In this document: positions 26,168 through 34,586 of the stretch, piece by piece
Layout: every line of letters begins with the position of its first letter
Numbering within the stretch: position 1 is the first letter of the stretch
Assembly: GCF_003627815.1 (NCBI RefSeq)
Contig: NZ_CP032698.1
Coordinates: 682,001-746,000 of the forward strand
Direction of reading: 5' to 3'
DNA length: 64,000 nucleotides
Source of the DNA: Streptomyces hundungensis
GTDB lineage: Bacteria > Actinomycetota > Actinomycetes > Streptomycetales > Streptomycetaceae
Translations under genes and position numbers: made by a program
Notes under the pieces: generated by a model
What the model saw: only the letters and a program-made list of their open reading frames with translations
Database searches by the model: none
Told to the model about the DNA's origin: nothing

Positions 26168-26824
26168 TTACCAGGGGTACCAAGCGCCGTTGTACCACTG
26201 CTCGTTGGAGTCGTCGGCGTGGTGGTTCATGTCGAAGTCCGGCCAGTAGTTGTTGTTGTGGTTGCCCGGGTAGGTCCAGAAGCCGGCGGACTCGTCGCAG
26301 ATGTAGTCCCAGTAGCAGATGGACTTCACCGGCACGTTGCCGAAGTCCCGGTCAGCGCCCGAGAGCGGAGGGCCGATGACGCCGCCGAACGGTGCGGCAC
26401 TGCCGTTGGTGCCGGGACCGCCCTGCCGCTTGGGGTCCGCGATGAGGACTGCGTTGACGTTGTCGAACGTCCTCCAGTTCTCGCTGACCCACACGTGGAC
26501 CACCGCGGCACCCAGGGAGTAGCCGCCCATCTTGACGTGCTGCCACGGGCACGCGGCACGCTGTTCCCGGACCAGCCGGTTCAGCTCGCCGACGCCCTGC
26601 CGGACGCTCGGGCCGCTCGGTACCTGGCTGGCGTAGCCCACGTGCTGCTGGATGTTGCCGACGAACCGGTCGTTGTCCCACGTGCTCCACGTGCCCCCGA
26701 CGACGATCGTGTACGTGCCGTCGCACGGGGCTGTGACCGCCTGTGCTGGGGATCCCTGCGCCAGTGAAAGCCCGGATGTCAGCAGGAGAGCGGCTAACGC
26801 GGCCGCGATCCTTCCTTTTCGCAT
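26168..26824 (-). CDS. Secreted serine hydrolase, PE-PPE/cutinase-like
   Basis: A 218-residue exported alpha/beta hydrolase. Seen: a Sec signal peptide (residues 1-29, basic MRKGR, hydrophobic core, SPAQA cleavage region), the PE-PPE-type segment IVVGGTWSTWDNDRF, the nucleophile motif GYSLGAA (Ser103), Asp130 in VLIADPKRQ, and a late acid/His region (CYWDYICDE and NHHADD). The four or so cysteines suggest a disulphide. Related mycobacterial domains and cutinases are esterases or lipases; the natural substrate here is unknown. The ATG at 26824 is chosen for the signal peptide. Confidence 0.78.
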   Translation of the reverse strand: MRKGRIAAALAALLLTSGLSLAQGSPAQAVTAPCDGTYTIVVGGTWSTWDNDRFVGNIQQHVGYASQVPSGPSVRQGVGELNRLVREQRAACPWQHVKMGGYSLGAAVVHVWVSENWRTFDNVNAVLIADPKRQGGPGTNGSAAPFGGVIGPPLSGADRDFGNVPVKSICYWDYICDESAGFWTYPGNHNNNYWPDFDMNHHADDSNEQWYNGAWYPW

Positions 26825-27019
26825 GCGGTTCTCCCTGTGTAGTGGGCCTGCCCGTCTGCCGCCCGGTGCGGTGCACGGTCGGCCGAGTTCATGAACGACC
26901 GTGGCAGTGACGGATGAAATTCCACTGAAACCGCCGAGGGATCGAGACATGCCAGGCGTTGCGTCCCCGGTACGTCATGCCACGGCCGGGGGCGGGGTCG
27001 GGCTGGCGCCGCCCTGCCG

Positions 27020-27799
27020 TCAGGAGGCCGCTCGGGCGCACAGGGCGCGTAGGACGTCCGCCACCTCTCCGGCGCGCTCGTTGGTGAAGAAGTGGCCGCC
27101 GTGGAAGGTGTGCATCCGGAAGGTGGCAGCCGTGTGCTGTTCCCACGCCTGGACGTCGGCGGGGTCGGTGAGCGGATCCGCGTTCCCCATGAGGGCGACG
27201 ACGGGGCAGGCGACGGTACCCCCGGGCTCCGGCCGGTAGCGGCCGTGGGCGGCCAGATCGCCGCGGATGACGGGCAGGAATACGCTCCGCAGGACGGGGT
27301 GGTCCAGGAGCCCGGAGTCGTCGCCCAGCGACCGGAGCAGATCGACGAGCGGCTGGTCCGGATCCTCGGTGCCGTCCCCGGGCGGGACGATGGACGGCAG
27401 GCCGAGCCGGGACGGCGCGGGGTGCCCGGAGGCCACGAGGACCAGCCGCCGCTGGTCGGCCGTCCTGCGGACGACCTCGTACGCCACGACCGCTCCCAGG
27501 CTGTGCCCGAACAGGACGACGGGCCCGCCCTCGTGCCACGCGGCGAACGCCTGGGCCAACTCGTCGGCGAGGGCGTGCACATCGGTGAAGGGCGGGCTCG
27601 AACGGCGCTCCGCCCGGCCCGGGTACTGGACGCAGGCAGGCCGCGCGGTGTCGGCGAGCCGGCCTGCGAGGCCCCGGTAGGAGCCGGCCGAGCTGCCCGA
27701 GTGCGGGAAGAACAGGAGCTGCGGGTGGCCGTCGGCGGACGCCGTGGTCGGGAAGGGGCGGATGTGCGGGGCGAACCCTGACGGTGCGTCAGATCGCAT
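27020..27799 (-). CDS. Type II thioesterase
   Basis: A 259-residue thioesterase of the GrsT/TEII family, which removes wrong or stalled groups from carrier proteins of polyketide and peptide synthases. Seen: LLFFPHSGSSAGSYRGLA (oxyanion region), VQYPGRAERR, the nucleophile GHSLGAVVAYEV, and the His in TFHGGHFFTNE. The ATG at 27799 overlaps the end of the GntR gene by 11 bases, so the two are cotranslated. The only carrier protein in this window is at 35783, on the opposite strand. A role for this enzyme there is possible but unproven. Confidence 0.87.
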   Translation of the reverse strand: MRSDAPSGFAPHIRPFPTTASADGHPQLLFFPHSGSSAGSYRGLAGRLADTARPACVQYPGRAERRSSPPFTDVHALADELAQAFAAWHEGGPVVLFGHSLGAVVAYEVVRRTADQRRLVLVASGHPAPSRLGLPSIVPPGDGTEDPDQPLVDLLRSLGDDSGLLDHPVLRSVFLPVIRGDLAAHGRYRPEPGGTVACPVVALMGNADPLTDPADVQAWEQHTAATFRMHTFHGGHFFTNERAGEVADVLRALCARAAS

Positions 27800-28478
27800 G
27801 AAGGCGTTCGAGGGTCCGCTTCAGTTCTTCGCGCAGGGTTCGCCCGGCGGACTCCGCGTCCGCGCGCGCGATGGCCTCCACCAGCAGGGTGTGGCCGTCG
27901 TCGCCGTGGTTGGGGTCCCCGGAGCGCAGGCCGAGCAGCTCCACCAGGTCGATCAGCCCCTGGCGCAGTACGGGCACGAACTCGGCGAACAGGCCGGTCA
28001 GTACGGGGTTGTGGGCCGCGGCGACCACGGCCGCGTGGAGGGCGATGTCGGCGTCGACGAACTCCGCGTCACCCGCTTCCGCTGCGTCCCTGCGGTGGGC
28101 CAGCGCCTTGTCGAGGGCGACGAGGTCATCGTCGGTGCGGCGCTGCGCGGCCATCTGCGCGGCTTCGACCTCGATGAGCATGCGCACTTCGTACACATCG
28201 GTGACGGCCGCGCGCCGCAGGCTCGTGGGCCAGTCCTCCTGGGGCTTGGTGGCGATGACGAAGACACCGGCGCCCTGACGCGGCTGCACGAGTCCCGCGC
28301 CGGCCAACGCGCGCAGGGCCTCACGCACGGTCGAGCGTCCCACGCCGAGGATCTGGGCGAGCGCGTTCTCGCCGGGAAGTTTGGTCCCGACGCTCCACTC
28401 GCCCTGCGTGATCTGCTCGCGCAGCCGCTCAGTGGCCTGCTCGACCAAGGGAGTTGGCCGCAGTGCGCCCAGTGGCAT
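27789..28478 (-). CDS. GntR-family regulator, FadR/FCD subfamily
   Basis: A 229-residue regulator with an N-terminal winged helix (residues 8-72; LPGENALAQILGVGRSTVREAL) and a C-terminal FCD ligand domain (about 90-220). In the FCD domain the metal ligands Asp and His are visible in DADIALHAAVVAAAHN and a late His in DDGHTLLVEAI. FCD regulators usually sense small carboxylates or amino acids. It overlaps the thioesterase gene and is divergent from leuA, with only 69 bases between its start and the leuA leader ATG. It could therefore regulate leuA and itself. Confidence 0.9.
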   Translation of the reverse strand: MPLGALRPTPLVEQATERLREQITQGEWSVGTKLPGENALAQILGVGRSTVREALRALAGAGLVQPRQGAGVFVIATKPQEDWPTSLRRAAVTDVYEVRMLIEVEAAQMAAQRRTDDDLVALDKALAHRRDAAEAGDAEFVDADIALHAAVVAAAHNPVLTGLFAEFVPVLRQGLIDLVELLGLRSGDPNHGDDGHTLLVEAIARADAESAGRTLREELKRTLERLHAI

Positions 28479-28509
28479 TCGACGTTCACCTTCGCTTTCA
28501 CATCTCGGG

Positions 28510-28539
28510 TTGTCTGAGGTGTTGGATTGTGGTTACTGT
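28510..28539 (+). promoter_or_regulatory. Promoter of the leuA leader
   Basis: TTGTCT (28510-28515) and TACTGT (28534-28539), 18 bases apart. The expected start is at about 28546, at or just before the leader ATG at 28547, implying a leaderless leader ORF. Confidence 0.5.
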
Positions 28540-28546
28540 ACCCGGC

Positions 28547-28594
28547 ATGTCGCTGTGCGAGCTTCTTCTTCTCGGTTGCCGCTGCGGGGCCTGA
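28547..28594 (+). CDS. leuL: leuA leader peptide
   Basis: A 15-residue leader, MSLCELLLLGCRCGA, with four consecutive leucine codons (28562-28573), the first three of them CTT, a rare codon in this kind of genome. It lies in the 5' region of leuA and precedes two mutually exclusive hairpins. This is the classical composition for leucine-sensed attenuation, and leucine leaders are known for leuA in actinobacteria. Confidence 0.82.
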   Translation: MSLCELLLLGCRCGA

Positions 28595-28635
28595 ATCGAC
28601 CGGCACCCCGCAGCGGGTGTCGAGACGTGCCGGTC
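28581..28635 (+). promoter_or_regulatory. leuA transcription attenuator
   Basis: Two competing stems. GCTGCGGGG (28581-28589) pairs with CCCCGCAGC (28606-28614) as antiterminator; GACCGGCAC (28598-28606) pairs with GTGCCGGTC (28627-28635), with an inner CACCC/GGGTG pair, as terminator. A ribosome stalled at the Leu codons leaves 28581 onward free, so the antiterminator forms; one at the stop codon (28592) covers it and the terminator forms. No U run follows. Confidence 0.7.
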
Positions 28636-28667
28636 ACCAGTTGGCCGACTGAAAGTGGTTCCGTCTC

Positions 28668-30464
28668 ATGGCTACATCCCCCACCCAGGCTTTCGCCACG
28701 CTGCGCACCCCGTCGGGGCCCGTTCCCGAGGGTGCTCCCGCGTGGAACCCCCAGCGGCCGAGCGCGATGCCGCACGAGCGGTACCGGCCCGCGCACGACC
28801 GCGTGGCGCTGCCGCTGACCGACCGGACCTGGCCGTCGCGCCGACTGGAGCGGGCCCCGCTCTGGGTGCCGGTCGATCTGCGCGACGGCAACCAGGCGCT
28901 GGCCGAGCCCATGGACACCGAGCGCAAGCGCCGGATGTTCGACCTGATGGTCACCATGGGCTACAAGGAGATCGAGGTCGGCTACCCCTCCGCCAGCCAG
29001 ACCGACTTCGACTTCGTGCGCCACCTGGCCACCAGCGGCGCCGTGCCCGAGGACGTGACCATCTCCGTCTTCACCGCCGCCCGCAACGACCTGATCGACC
29101 GCACCATCGCCTCCATCGAGGGGCTCCCCCGCACCGTCGTGCACCTCTACACCGCGACCGCACCGGCCTGGCGCGACGTGGTACTCGGCCGCTCCCGCAC
29201 CGAGCTGCACGGGATGATCCTGGACGCCGCCGGCTATCTGATGCGGCGCGCCGAGGAGCAGTCGGGAGCCGACATCCGGTTCGAGTTCTCCCCCGAGGTC
29301 TTCAACCTCACCGAACCGGACTTCGTCCTGGAGGTCTGCAACAGCATCACCGAGCTGTGGGACGCCTCCCCTGACCGGCCGGTGATCCACAACCTGCCGG
29401 CCACCGTGGAGATCGCCACCCCCAATGTGTACGCGGACCAGATCGAGTACATGGACCGTCACCTGGCCCGGCGCGACGCGGTGATCCTCTCCGTGCATCC
29501 CCACAACGACCGCGGCACGGGCGTCGCGTGCGCCGAACTCGCGGTGCTGGCAGGGGCGCAGCGGGTGGAGGGCTGTCTGTTCGGCAACGGCGAGCGGACC
29601 GGCAACGTCGACCTCGTCACGCTGGCCCTGAACCTGTACGCGCAGGGCGTGAACCCCATGGTCGACTTCTCCGACATCGACGCCGTGCGCGAGGTGGTGG
29701 AGCACTGCAACCGGCTGCCCATCCACCCGCGCCACCCCTATGTCGGTGAGCTCGTGCACACGGCGTTCTCCGGGACCCACCAGGACGCCATCTCCAAGGG
29801 CATGGCCCACCACACCAAGCGGGCGGCGGAGCTGGGCGTCCCGGCGAAGCAGGCGCCGTGGGAGGTCCCGTACCTGCCGATCGATCCGGGTGACATCGGG
29901 CGCACGTACGAGGAAGTCATCCGCATCAACTCGCAGTCCGGCAAGGGCGGCATCGCCCACCTGCTCCACACCCACCACGGTCTGGACCTGCCCAAGCGGA
30001 TGCGTCCGGACTTCTCCGGCGCGGTGCAGCGGGCCACCGACGCGAGCGGGCAGGAGCTCTCGCACAAGGACCTGTGGGACCTGTTCCGCACGCACTACAT
30101 CGCCCCGGCCCAGGACGGTCCGGTCCTGCTCAACTCGTGGAGCACCACGGAGACCGGACCCGGTGAGCACCGGTTCAGCTGTGTCCTGACCGCGAACGGC
30201 CAGGAACGGTCCTACGAGGGCACCGGAAACGGGCCGCTGTCCGCCTTCACCCAGGTCCTCACCAGCGCCGGCATCGCCGTCGACATCCTGAACTACGCCG
30301 AGCACGCCACCAGCGTGGGGCCCGGCAGCCCCGCGGTCGCGTACGCCGAGTGCCGGGTGGACGGGGAAACGTTCTGGGGCGCCGGCTGGGACACCTCCAT
30401 CCTCGCGGCGTCGGTGCAGGCCGTGCTCGCCGCCGTCAACCGGGCCGGACAGGCCGGACGGTGA
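28668..30464 (+). CDS. leuA: 2-isopropylmalate synthase
   Basis: The first committed enzyme of leucine synthesis, joining acetyl-CoA and 2-ketoisovalerate; 598 residues, cytoplasmic. Seen: the HMGL-like TIM barrel (about 65-345) with [14 protein letters not shown] (catalytic Arg/Asp), [33 protein letters not shown] (metal His) and [20 protein letters not shown]. The C-terminal LeuA dimer/regulatory domain (about 470-590) is complete, so leucine feedback is expected. As I recall the usual housekeeping Streptomyces LeuA, this one differs at many positions and has a longer N-terminus, so it may be a second copy. The leader attenuator gives a second level of leucine control. Confidence 0.92.
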   Translation: MATSPTQAFATLRTPSGPVPEGAPAWNPQRPSAMPHERYRPAHDRVALPLTDRTWPSRRLERAPLWVPVDLRDGNQALAEPMDTERKRRMFDLMVTMGYKEIEVGYPSASQTDFDFVRHLATSGAVPEDVTISVFTAARNDLIDRTIASIEGLPRTVVHLYTATAPAWRDVVLGRSRTELHGMILDAAGYLMRRAEEQSGADIRFEFSPEVFNLTEPDFVLEVCNSITELWDASPDRPVIHNLPATVEIATPNVYADQIEYMDRHLARRDAVILSVHPHNDRGTGVACAELAVLAGAQRVEGCLFGNGERTGNVDLVTLALNLYAQGVNPMVDFSDIDAVREVVEHCNRLPIHPRHPYVGELVHTAFSGTHQDAISKGMAHHTKRAAELGVPAKQAPWEVPYLPIDPGDIGRTYEEVIRINSQSGKGGIAHLLHTHHGLDLPKRMRPDFSGAVQRATDASGQELSHKDLWDLFRTHYIAPAQDGPVLLNSWSTTETGPGEHRFSCVLTANGQERSYEGTGNGPLSAFTQVLTSAGIAVDILNYAEHATSVGPGSPAVAYAECRVDGETFWGAGWDTSILAASVQAVLAAVNRAGQAGR

Positions 30465-30524
30465 CCGTGCTCCACGTGTCCTCGGTCCGGGTGAGCGGCG
30501 CGCCGTAACCCGGCCCGACGGCGG

Positions 30525-30566
30525 GTTGCCGGTGGGTGTGCCGACCCGGCGCGTCCCACCGGCAAC
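30525..30566 (+). terminator. leuA terminator hairpin
   Basis: A perfect 12-base inverted repeat, GTTGCCGGTGGG (30525-30536) and CCCACCGGCAAC (30555-30566), 60 bases after the leuA stop. No U run follows, as is common in actinomycetes. Confidence 0.7.
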
Positions 30567-30651
30567 ACCCTTGACCAACACCCTTACGAGGGGCCAACTC
30601 ACCTGCTCAGCAAGGGCTTTGCTGCCGCCCGGATCGCTCGTTAAGGTAACA

Positions 30652-30676
30652 CCTCAGAGGACCTGAGGACCTGAGG
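30652..30676 (+). promoter_or_regulatory. Palindrome and tandem octamer upstream of the exporter gene
   Basis: CCTCAG-N5-CTGAGG (30652-30668) overlaps two tandem copies of AGGACCTG (30658-30673) and a third partial copy, 40 bases before the start codon. This is a good operator candidate for a dimeric regulator controlling the exporter and possibly the whole downstream run. Confidence 0.5.
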
Positions 30677-30714
30677 TCAACCGCACCCCTACCGACGGAA
30701 ATGAACGGTTCAGG

Positions 30715-31944
30715 ATGAAAAAAGGGCAACTCGGCTTCTTGGCCGGTACGCACGTGGTCAACGACCTGTACCAGGGCGCGATCCCCGCGATGCTGCCGCT
30801 CCTGATGTCACAGCGGCACTACAGCTATGCCGCCGTCTCCGGTCTCGCGTTCGCCGCGAGCGGCGTGTCCAGTCTGTTCCAGCCGCTGTTCGGGCTGCTG
30901 TCCGACCGCAAACCACGGTCCTGGCTGGTGCCCGTCGGGTTCGCGACGGCGGCGTTCGGCGTGGTGGCCGCCGGCCTTGCCGGCAACTACCTCCTCACCT
31001 GGCTGTGTGTCGCCCTCGCGGGCATCGGCATAGCGGCCTACCACCCGCCGGCCACCAGCGAGGCCCGTGCGGCCGGCGGCTCCTCGCAGAAGGCCATGAG
31101 CGTCTTCTCCGTCGGCGGCACGGTCGGCGGCTCGCTCGCCCCCGCCCTCGTCACCCTCGTGATCGGCTCCCTGGGGTTCTCCAGCAGCTACCTCCTGGCC
31201 ATCCCCGCCCTGGCCATGGTGGCGCTCTGGCTGCTGCGCGGGCCCTGGATGCGGTGGCGCGGGTACACACCGGCGGCACCGCTGGTCATCCGCGCCCCGG
31301 CCGGCACGGGCGCGCAGGACGGCGGACGCAGGGACGACTGGCGCTCCTTCACCCGCCTGGTGGTCGTCATCATCGGCTGGTCGATCCCGTTCGTCACGGT
31401 CACCTCGCTGGTGTCCCTGCACGCCCAGCGCGACCTGGGGCAGTCCGCCGGGGCAGGGGCCACCGTGCTCACCTGCTACACCGCGGCGGGAGCTGTCGGC
31501 ACCCTGCTCGGCGGCTGGGTCGGTGACCGCTACGGCCGGATGGCCTCGGTCCGGATCGGCTATCTCGTGGCCCTGCCCGCCCTGTTGGGCATCGCCTGGG
31601 CTCCCGCGTTCCCCGTCCTGGTGGTGAGCACGGTGGTGTTCGGCGCCGCGATGTTCCTGCCGTTCGCCGCCCAAGTCACCCTCGCCCAGGACTACTTGCC
31701 CAACCGCCCGGGCACGGCCAGCGGACTGACCCTGGGCCTCGCCATGGCAGCGGGCGGCCTGTGCTCCCCCCTGTTCGGCTGGCTGGCCGACCGGGCCGGT
31801 CTTGGCGCGACGTTCTACGCGCTGCTCGCCGTCTTCGTGGCTCCCGTCGTCCTGGCACTGCGCCTCCCCGACCACAAGGCCGCCGGGACCGAGCACCCGG
31901 CCCCCACCTCGGCCAACGCCACGGAGTTTTCCCGGAACACCTGA
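30715..31944 (+). CDS. MFS exporter, fosmidomycin-resistance (Fsr) family
   Basis: A 409-residue, 12-helix major facilitator of the Fsr group of small-molecule exporters. Seen: QLGFLAGTHVVNDLYQGAIP at helix 1, the highly typical Fsr HVVNDLYQG start, YHPPATSEARAA in the helix 4/5 region, a charged central loop (about 195-215), and GGWVGDRYGRM (motif A of the second half). It is the first gene of the long co-directional run to 43849, with a 186-base gap to the cupin gene. In context it could export the product of the carrier-bound pathway downstream, which is inference. Confidence 0.87.
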   Translation: MKKGQLGFLAGTHVVNDLYQGAIPAMLPLLMSQRHYSYAAVSGLAFAASGVSSLFQPLFGLLSDRKPRSWLVPVGFATAAFGVVAAGLAGNYLLTWLCVALAGIGIAAYHPPATSEARAAGGSSQKAMSVFSVGGTVGGSLAPALVTLVIGSLGFSSSYLLAIPALAMVALWLLRGPWMRWRGYTPAAPLVIRAPAGTGAQDGGRRDDWRSFTRLVVVIIGWSIPFVTVTSLVSLHAQRDLGQSAGAGATVLTCYTAAGAVGTLLGGWVGDRYGRMASVRIGYLVALPALLGIAWAPAFPVLVVSTVVFGAAMFLPFAAQVTLAQDYLPNRPGTASGLTLGLAMAAGGLCSPLFGWLADRAGLGATFYALLAVFVAPVVLALRLPDHKAAGTEHPAPTSANATEFSRNT

Positions 31945-32005
31945 GGAAACCCCCTGCCTCCCAATGTCGGCCGCCACCCTCAACTGTCCAGTATTTGAAA
32001 TGGCA

Positions 32006-32035
32006 TTGAGCACGGCCGGAAGTACCACGTACGGT
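32006..32035 (+). promoter_or_regulatory. Candidate promoter upstream of the cupin gene
   Basis: TTGAGC (32006-32011) and TACGGT (32030-32035) with an 18-base spacer, giving a leader of about 90 bases before the cupin ATG. It may be an internal promoter of the biosynthetic run. Confidence 0.35.
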
Positions 32036-32130
32036 CGAAACAGATTCGGGAAACGCCGCCGAATGGAACTCAAGGGCCGGCGCGCGACTTTCCCGTTCCG
32101 TCACGTCGCCATACGATCACAGGGGGACCG

Positions 32131-32499
32131 ATGAAGATTAACTGGGACGACCACGAGGAACTGAAGGCCGAAGGAATCGCATTGGCCCGGCGGTTCGCAT
32201 TCGGCCAGGAGATGTCCTGCCTCAAGGTGGTGGCCGACCAGTCCGGTGACCTGAACCTCCCGCCGCACTGGCACGAGAACGAGCAGTGGGTCGTGGTCAC
32301 CGAGGGGTCCATTCGCTTCGTCTGCGAGGGCACCGAGTACGAACTCAATTCCGGTGACGTGGCCTACATCCCCGCGCGTTCGCGGCACACCGCCACCTTC
32401 GTCGGAGAAGAGGGAGCCGTGCTCCTGGAATTCTCCGCTCCTCCGCGGCTCGACCTCGCCCCCGGCTCGATCGTTCCGTCGTCGATGAAGTTCGACTGA
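32131..32499 (+). CDS. Single-domain cupin protein
   Basis: A 122-residue cupin beta-barrel with an intact metal site: HWHENEQW (two His and a Glu) in motif 1 and GDVAYIPARSRHTATF (fourth ligand His) in motif 2. Small cupins in biosynthetic clusters act as isomerases, dioxygenases or cyclases, or bind a pathway intermediate; the role here cannot be fixed. It has a GGGGGACC ribosome site, 43 bases before the adenylation gene, so it belongs to the same transcript as the adenylation, P450, carrier and SDR genes. The substrate is likely a free or carrier-bound acyl/amino-acyl compound, which is inference. Confidence 0.83.
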   Translation: MKINWDDHEELKAEGIALARRFAFGQEMSCLKVVADQSGDLNLPPHWHENEQWVVVTEGSIRFVCEGTEYELNSGDVAYIPARSRHTATFVGEEGAVLLEFSAPPRLDLAPGSIVPSSMKFD

Positions 32500-32542
32500 G
32501 CCGGGCGACGGCCAGCAACTGCATCGAACGGGGGCATCGATC

Positions 32543-34078
32543 ATGAGCAGCATGTACGGCTCGACCAACGGGGAAGCGACCATCCACGACGCGTTCGCGC
32601 GGGTGGCCCGGCAGTTCCCCGATCGCCCGGCCGTGGTCTCGGCCGCCGGCGCGACGACGTACGCGGAGTTGGCCGCCGAGGCCCGGCGCATCGCCCACCA
32701 CCTGGGGGGACTCGGGATCCGGCCCGGCAGTGTCGTTCCCGTGGTGGCCCGCAGGTCTTCTGAGCTGGCCGCGGTCCTCCTGGGCATCCTGATGGCCGGC
32801 GGCGCCTACGGAATCCTCGACGTGCGGTGGCCGGCCGCCCGGATCGCCCAGTTCCTGGACACCATGGGCGCCCAGGTCGTCCTCGCGGACACCGCGGGAT
32901 CCGCCGGCCTGGAACAGGCGGCCATCGGTCACCTCACCTTCAGCGAGCTGCTGGACCCGGCGGCGCCCCAGAGCGCTCCGTCCCGCCCGCTGCCCACGGT
33001 CGCACCCGACGCGTGCGCCACCGTCTTCTGGACCTCCGGAAGCACCGGTACCCCCAAGGCGGTGCTCTCCCCGCACCGGGCGACCACCCGGCTGTTCACT
33101 CCCGAGCCCTTCATGGACTTCGGCGAACGACCGGTGATGATCCATGCGGCGGCGGTGGCCTGGGACGCCTTCACCCTGGAGTTGTGGGGCATGCTGCTCA
33201 CCGGCGGCACCGCGGTCGTCCACGACGGCGACCTCCTGCTGCCACCTGCGATCCGCGCCTACATCAGCGACTTCGGCGCGACCCACCTCTTCCTCACCCC
33301 GTCGCTCTTCGATGTGATCGCGGCCGGCGACATCGACTGCCTCGCCGGTCTGCGCGCGGTGCTCCTCGGCGGCGACAAGCCGTCACCCGCCAGCTGCCGC
33401 AGGCTCTTCGAGGCCCATCCCGGCATGGAGTTGTACAACGGGTACGGCCCCGTCGAGGCGTGCGTGTTCGCCAGCACTCATCGCATCACGGAGGCCGACA
33501 CCGCCCAGGCGGGCGGCATTCCGGCCGGCCGGCCGGTGCCCAGCACGGATCTCCATGTCGTACGGGACGGCTCCCTCGTGCCCCCCGGCGAGACCGGTGA
33601 GATCGCCATCGGCGGCGCCGGGCTCGCTCTCGGCTATCTGAACGCCCCCGAGCAGACCGCGGCCGCCTTCACGAACGTGCTGGTCGACGGGCACGAGCGC
33701 CGGGTCTACCTGACCGGCGACCACGGCTGGATCGACGACGTCGGCCGTCTGCGTTTCGCCGGCCGCAAGGACGCCCAGCTCAAAGTCGCCGGGCACCGGA
33801 TCGAGCCTGCGGAGATCGAGTCGGCGGCCCGCTCGCTGGGCAGCAGGCGGTCGGTCCTGATGCCGATCCCCGACCGCAGCGGGACCCCGCGCATCATCCT
33901 GTTCGCGGAGACCCCCGATGACTCCATGACGGAAGCGGACATGAAGGGCCGGCTGGGGAAGCTGCTGCCCGCCTACATGGTGCCCGCCAAGGTCCACTTC
34001 GTCTCCGCCATGCCGCTGCTGGAGAACACCAAGATCAACAAGCGCGAACTCTCGGCACGCTTCGGCTACGTCTCCTGA
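32543..34078 (+). CDS. Stand-alone NRPS-type adenylation enzyme
   Basis: A 511-residue amino-acid-activating enzyme of the NRPS A-domain family. Seen: A3 FWTSGSTGTPKAV, A4 region AAVAWDAFTLELWG (with the Asp typical of alpha-amino-acid binding), A5 LYNGYGPVEACVFAS, A7 YLTGDHG, A8 RKDAQLKVAGHRIEP and A10 NTKINKREL with the catalytic Lys. There is no condensation, carrier or thioesterase domain attached. It should form an aminoacyl-AMP and load the separate carrier protein at 35783. The Asp favours an alpha-amino acid, but I do not assign the substrate. It is codirectional with the P450, carrier and SDR genes, with short gaps. Confidence 0.9.
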   Translation: MSSMYGSTNGEATIHDAFARVARQFPDRPAVVSAAGATTYAELAAEARRIAHHLGGLGIRPGSVVPVVARRSSELAAVLLGILMAGGAYGILDVRWPAARIAQFLDTMGAQVVLADTAGSAGLEQAAIGHLTFSELLDPAAPQSAPSRPLPTVAPDACATVFWTSGSTGTPKAVLSPHRATTRLFTPEPFMDFGERPVMIHAAAVAWDAFTLELWGMLLTGGTAVVHDGDLLLPPAIRAYISDFGATHLFLTPSLFDVIAAGDIDCLAGLRAVLLGGDKPSPASCRRLFEAHPGMELYNGYGPVEACVFASTHRITEADTAQAGGIPAGRPVPSTDLHVVRDGSLVPPGETGEIAIGGAGLALGYLNAPEQTAAAFTNVLVDGHERRVYLTGDHGWIDDVGRLRFAGRKDAQLKVAGHRIEPAEIESAARSLGSRRSVLMPIPDRSGTPRIILFAETPDDSMTEADMKGRLGKLLPAYMVPAKVHFVSAMPLLENTKINKRELSARFGYVS

Positions 34079-34154
34079 GGGCCGGCTCTCCTCCGCACCG
34101 CGCCACCCTTTCCCCTTGTCATTTGGCGGTCCCATACAGGGAAGGACTCTCGTT

Positions 34155-34586
34155 TTGAGTACGCAAAGCCGCACGGAAGAGAAATTTTCCTTAGCGCTGG
34201 AATCCATACAGAGCAAGCGCCGGATCGAGCGGGTCATGGAAGCGGCGAACGCTCTCCTCGACAGGTATGCGAAGGAGCAGGACCCACAAGAGCGCCTGCG
34301 CCTCGCCTTCGAACTCATTCGCCGCAATTTCACCGAAGAAGTCTCCATTTCCTTCGGTGACCTCTCCTTCACGACCGATGAGAAGGCCCCCGAAGAAGGG
34401 AGCCGCGGCACGACCCGATTCCACTGTGACATCGTCGGCGCCGAGGGGCGCTCGGGAACACTCACCGCATTTTACACAGCCCCCGGTTCCATGGGGCTCA
34501 CCGATTCCGAATGGCTCGATGCGATGCGTCTGCTGGCCGGTATCAGCGGCTTGGGCGTCGGAGGGTACGTCACGTGCTCGGGGTAA
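34155..34586 (+). CDS. Unknown protein, possibly GAF-like
   Basis: A 143-residue protein from a TTG start at 34155, which has GGAAGGA eight bases upstream; an ATG at 34116 has no site. Seen: an N-terminal helical region (SKRRIERVMEAANALLDRYA) followed by beta strands and a final helix (SGTLTAFYTAP, SDSEWLDAMRLL-like), a pattern that resembles a GAF sensor. I do not recognise the family with certainty. Its stop lies inside the P450 gene, which starts 13 bases earlier at 34574, so the two are translationally coupled. It could be an accessory or sensor for the pathway. Confidence 0.65.
   Translation: MSTQSRTEEKFSLALESIQSKRRIERVMEAANALLDRYAKEQDPQERLRLAFELIRRNFTEEVSISFGDLSFTTDEKAPEEGSRGTTRFHCDIVGAEGRSGTLTAFYTAPGSMGLTDSEWLDAMRLLAGISGLGVGGYVTCSG

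Noticed and set aside
28533..30602. A 689-codon frame antisense to leuA
   Set aside because: No motif and no ribosome site; leuA is unmistakable on the other strand.
34116..34154. ATG start at 34116 for the unknown protein before the P450
   Set aside because: No ribosome site; GGAAGGA sits inside it at the right distance from the TTG at 34155.
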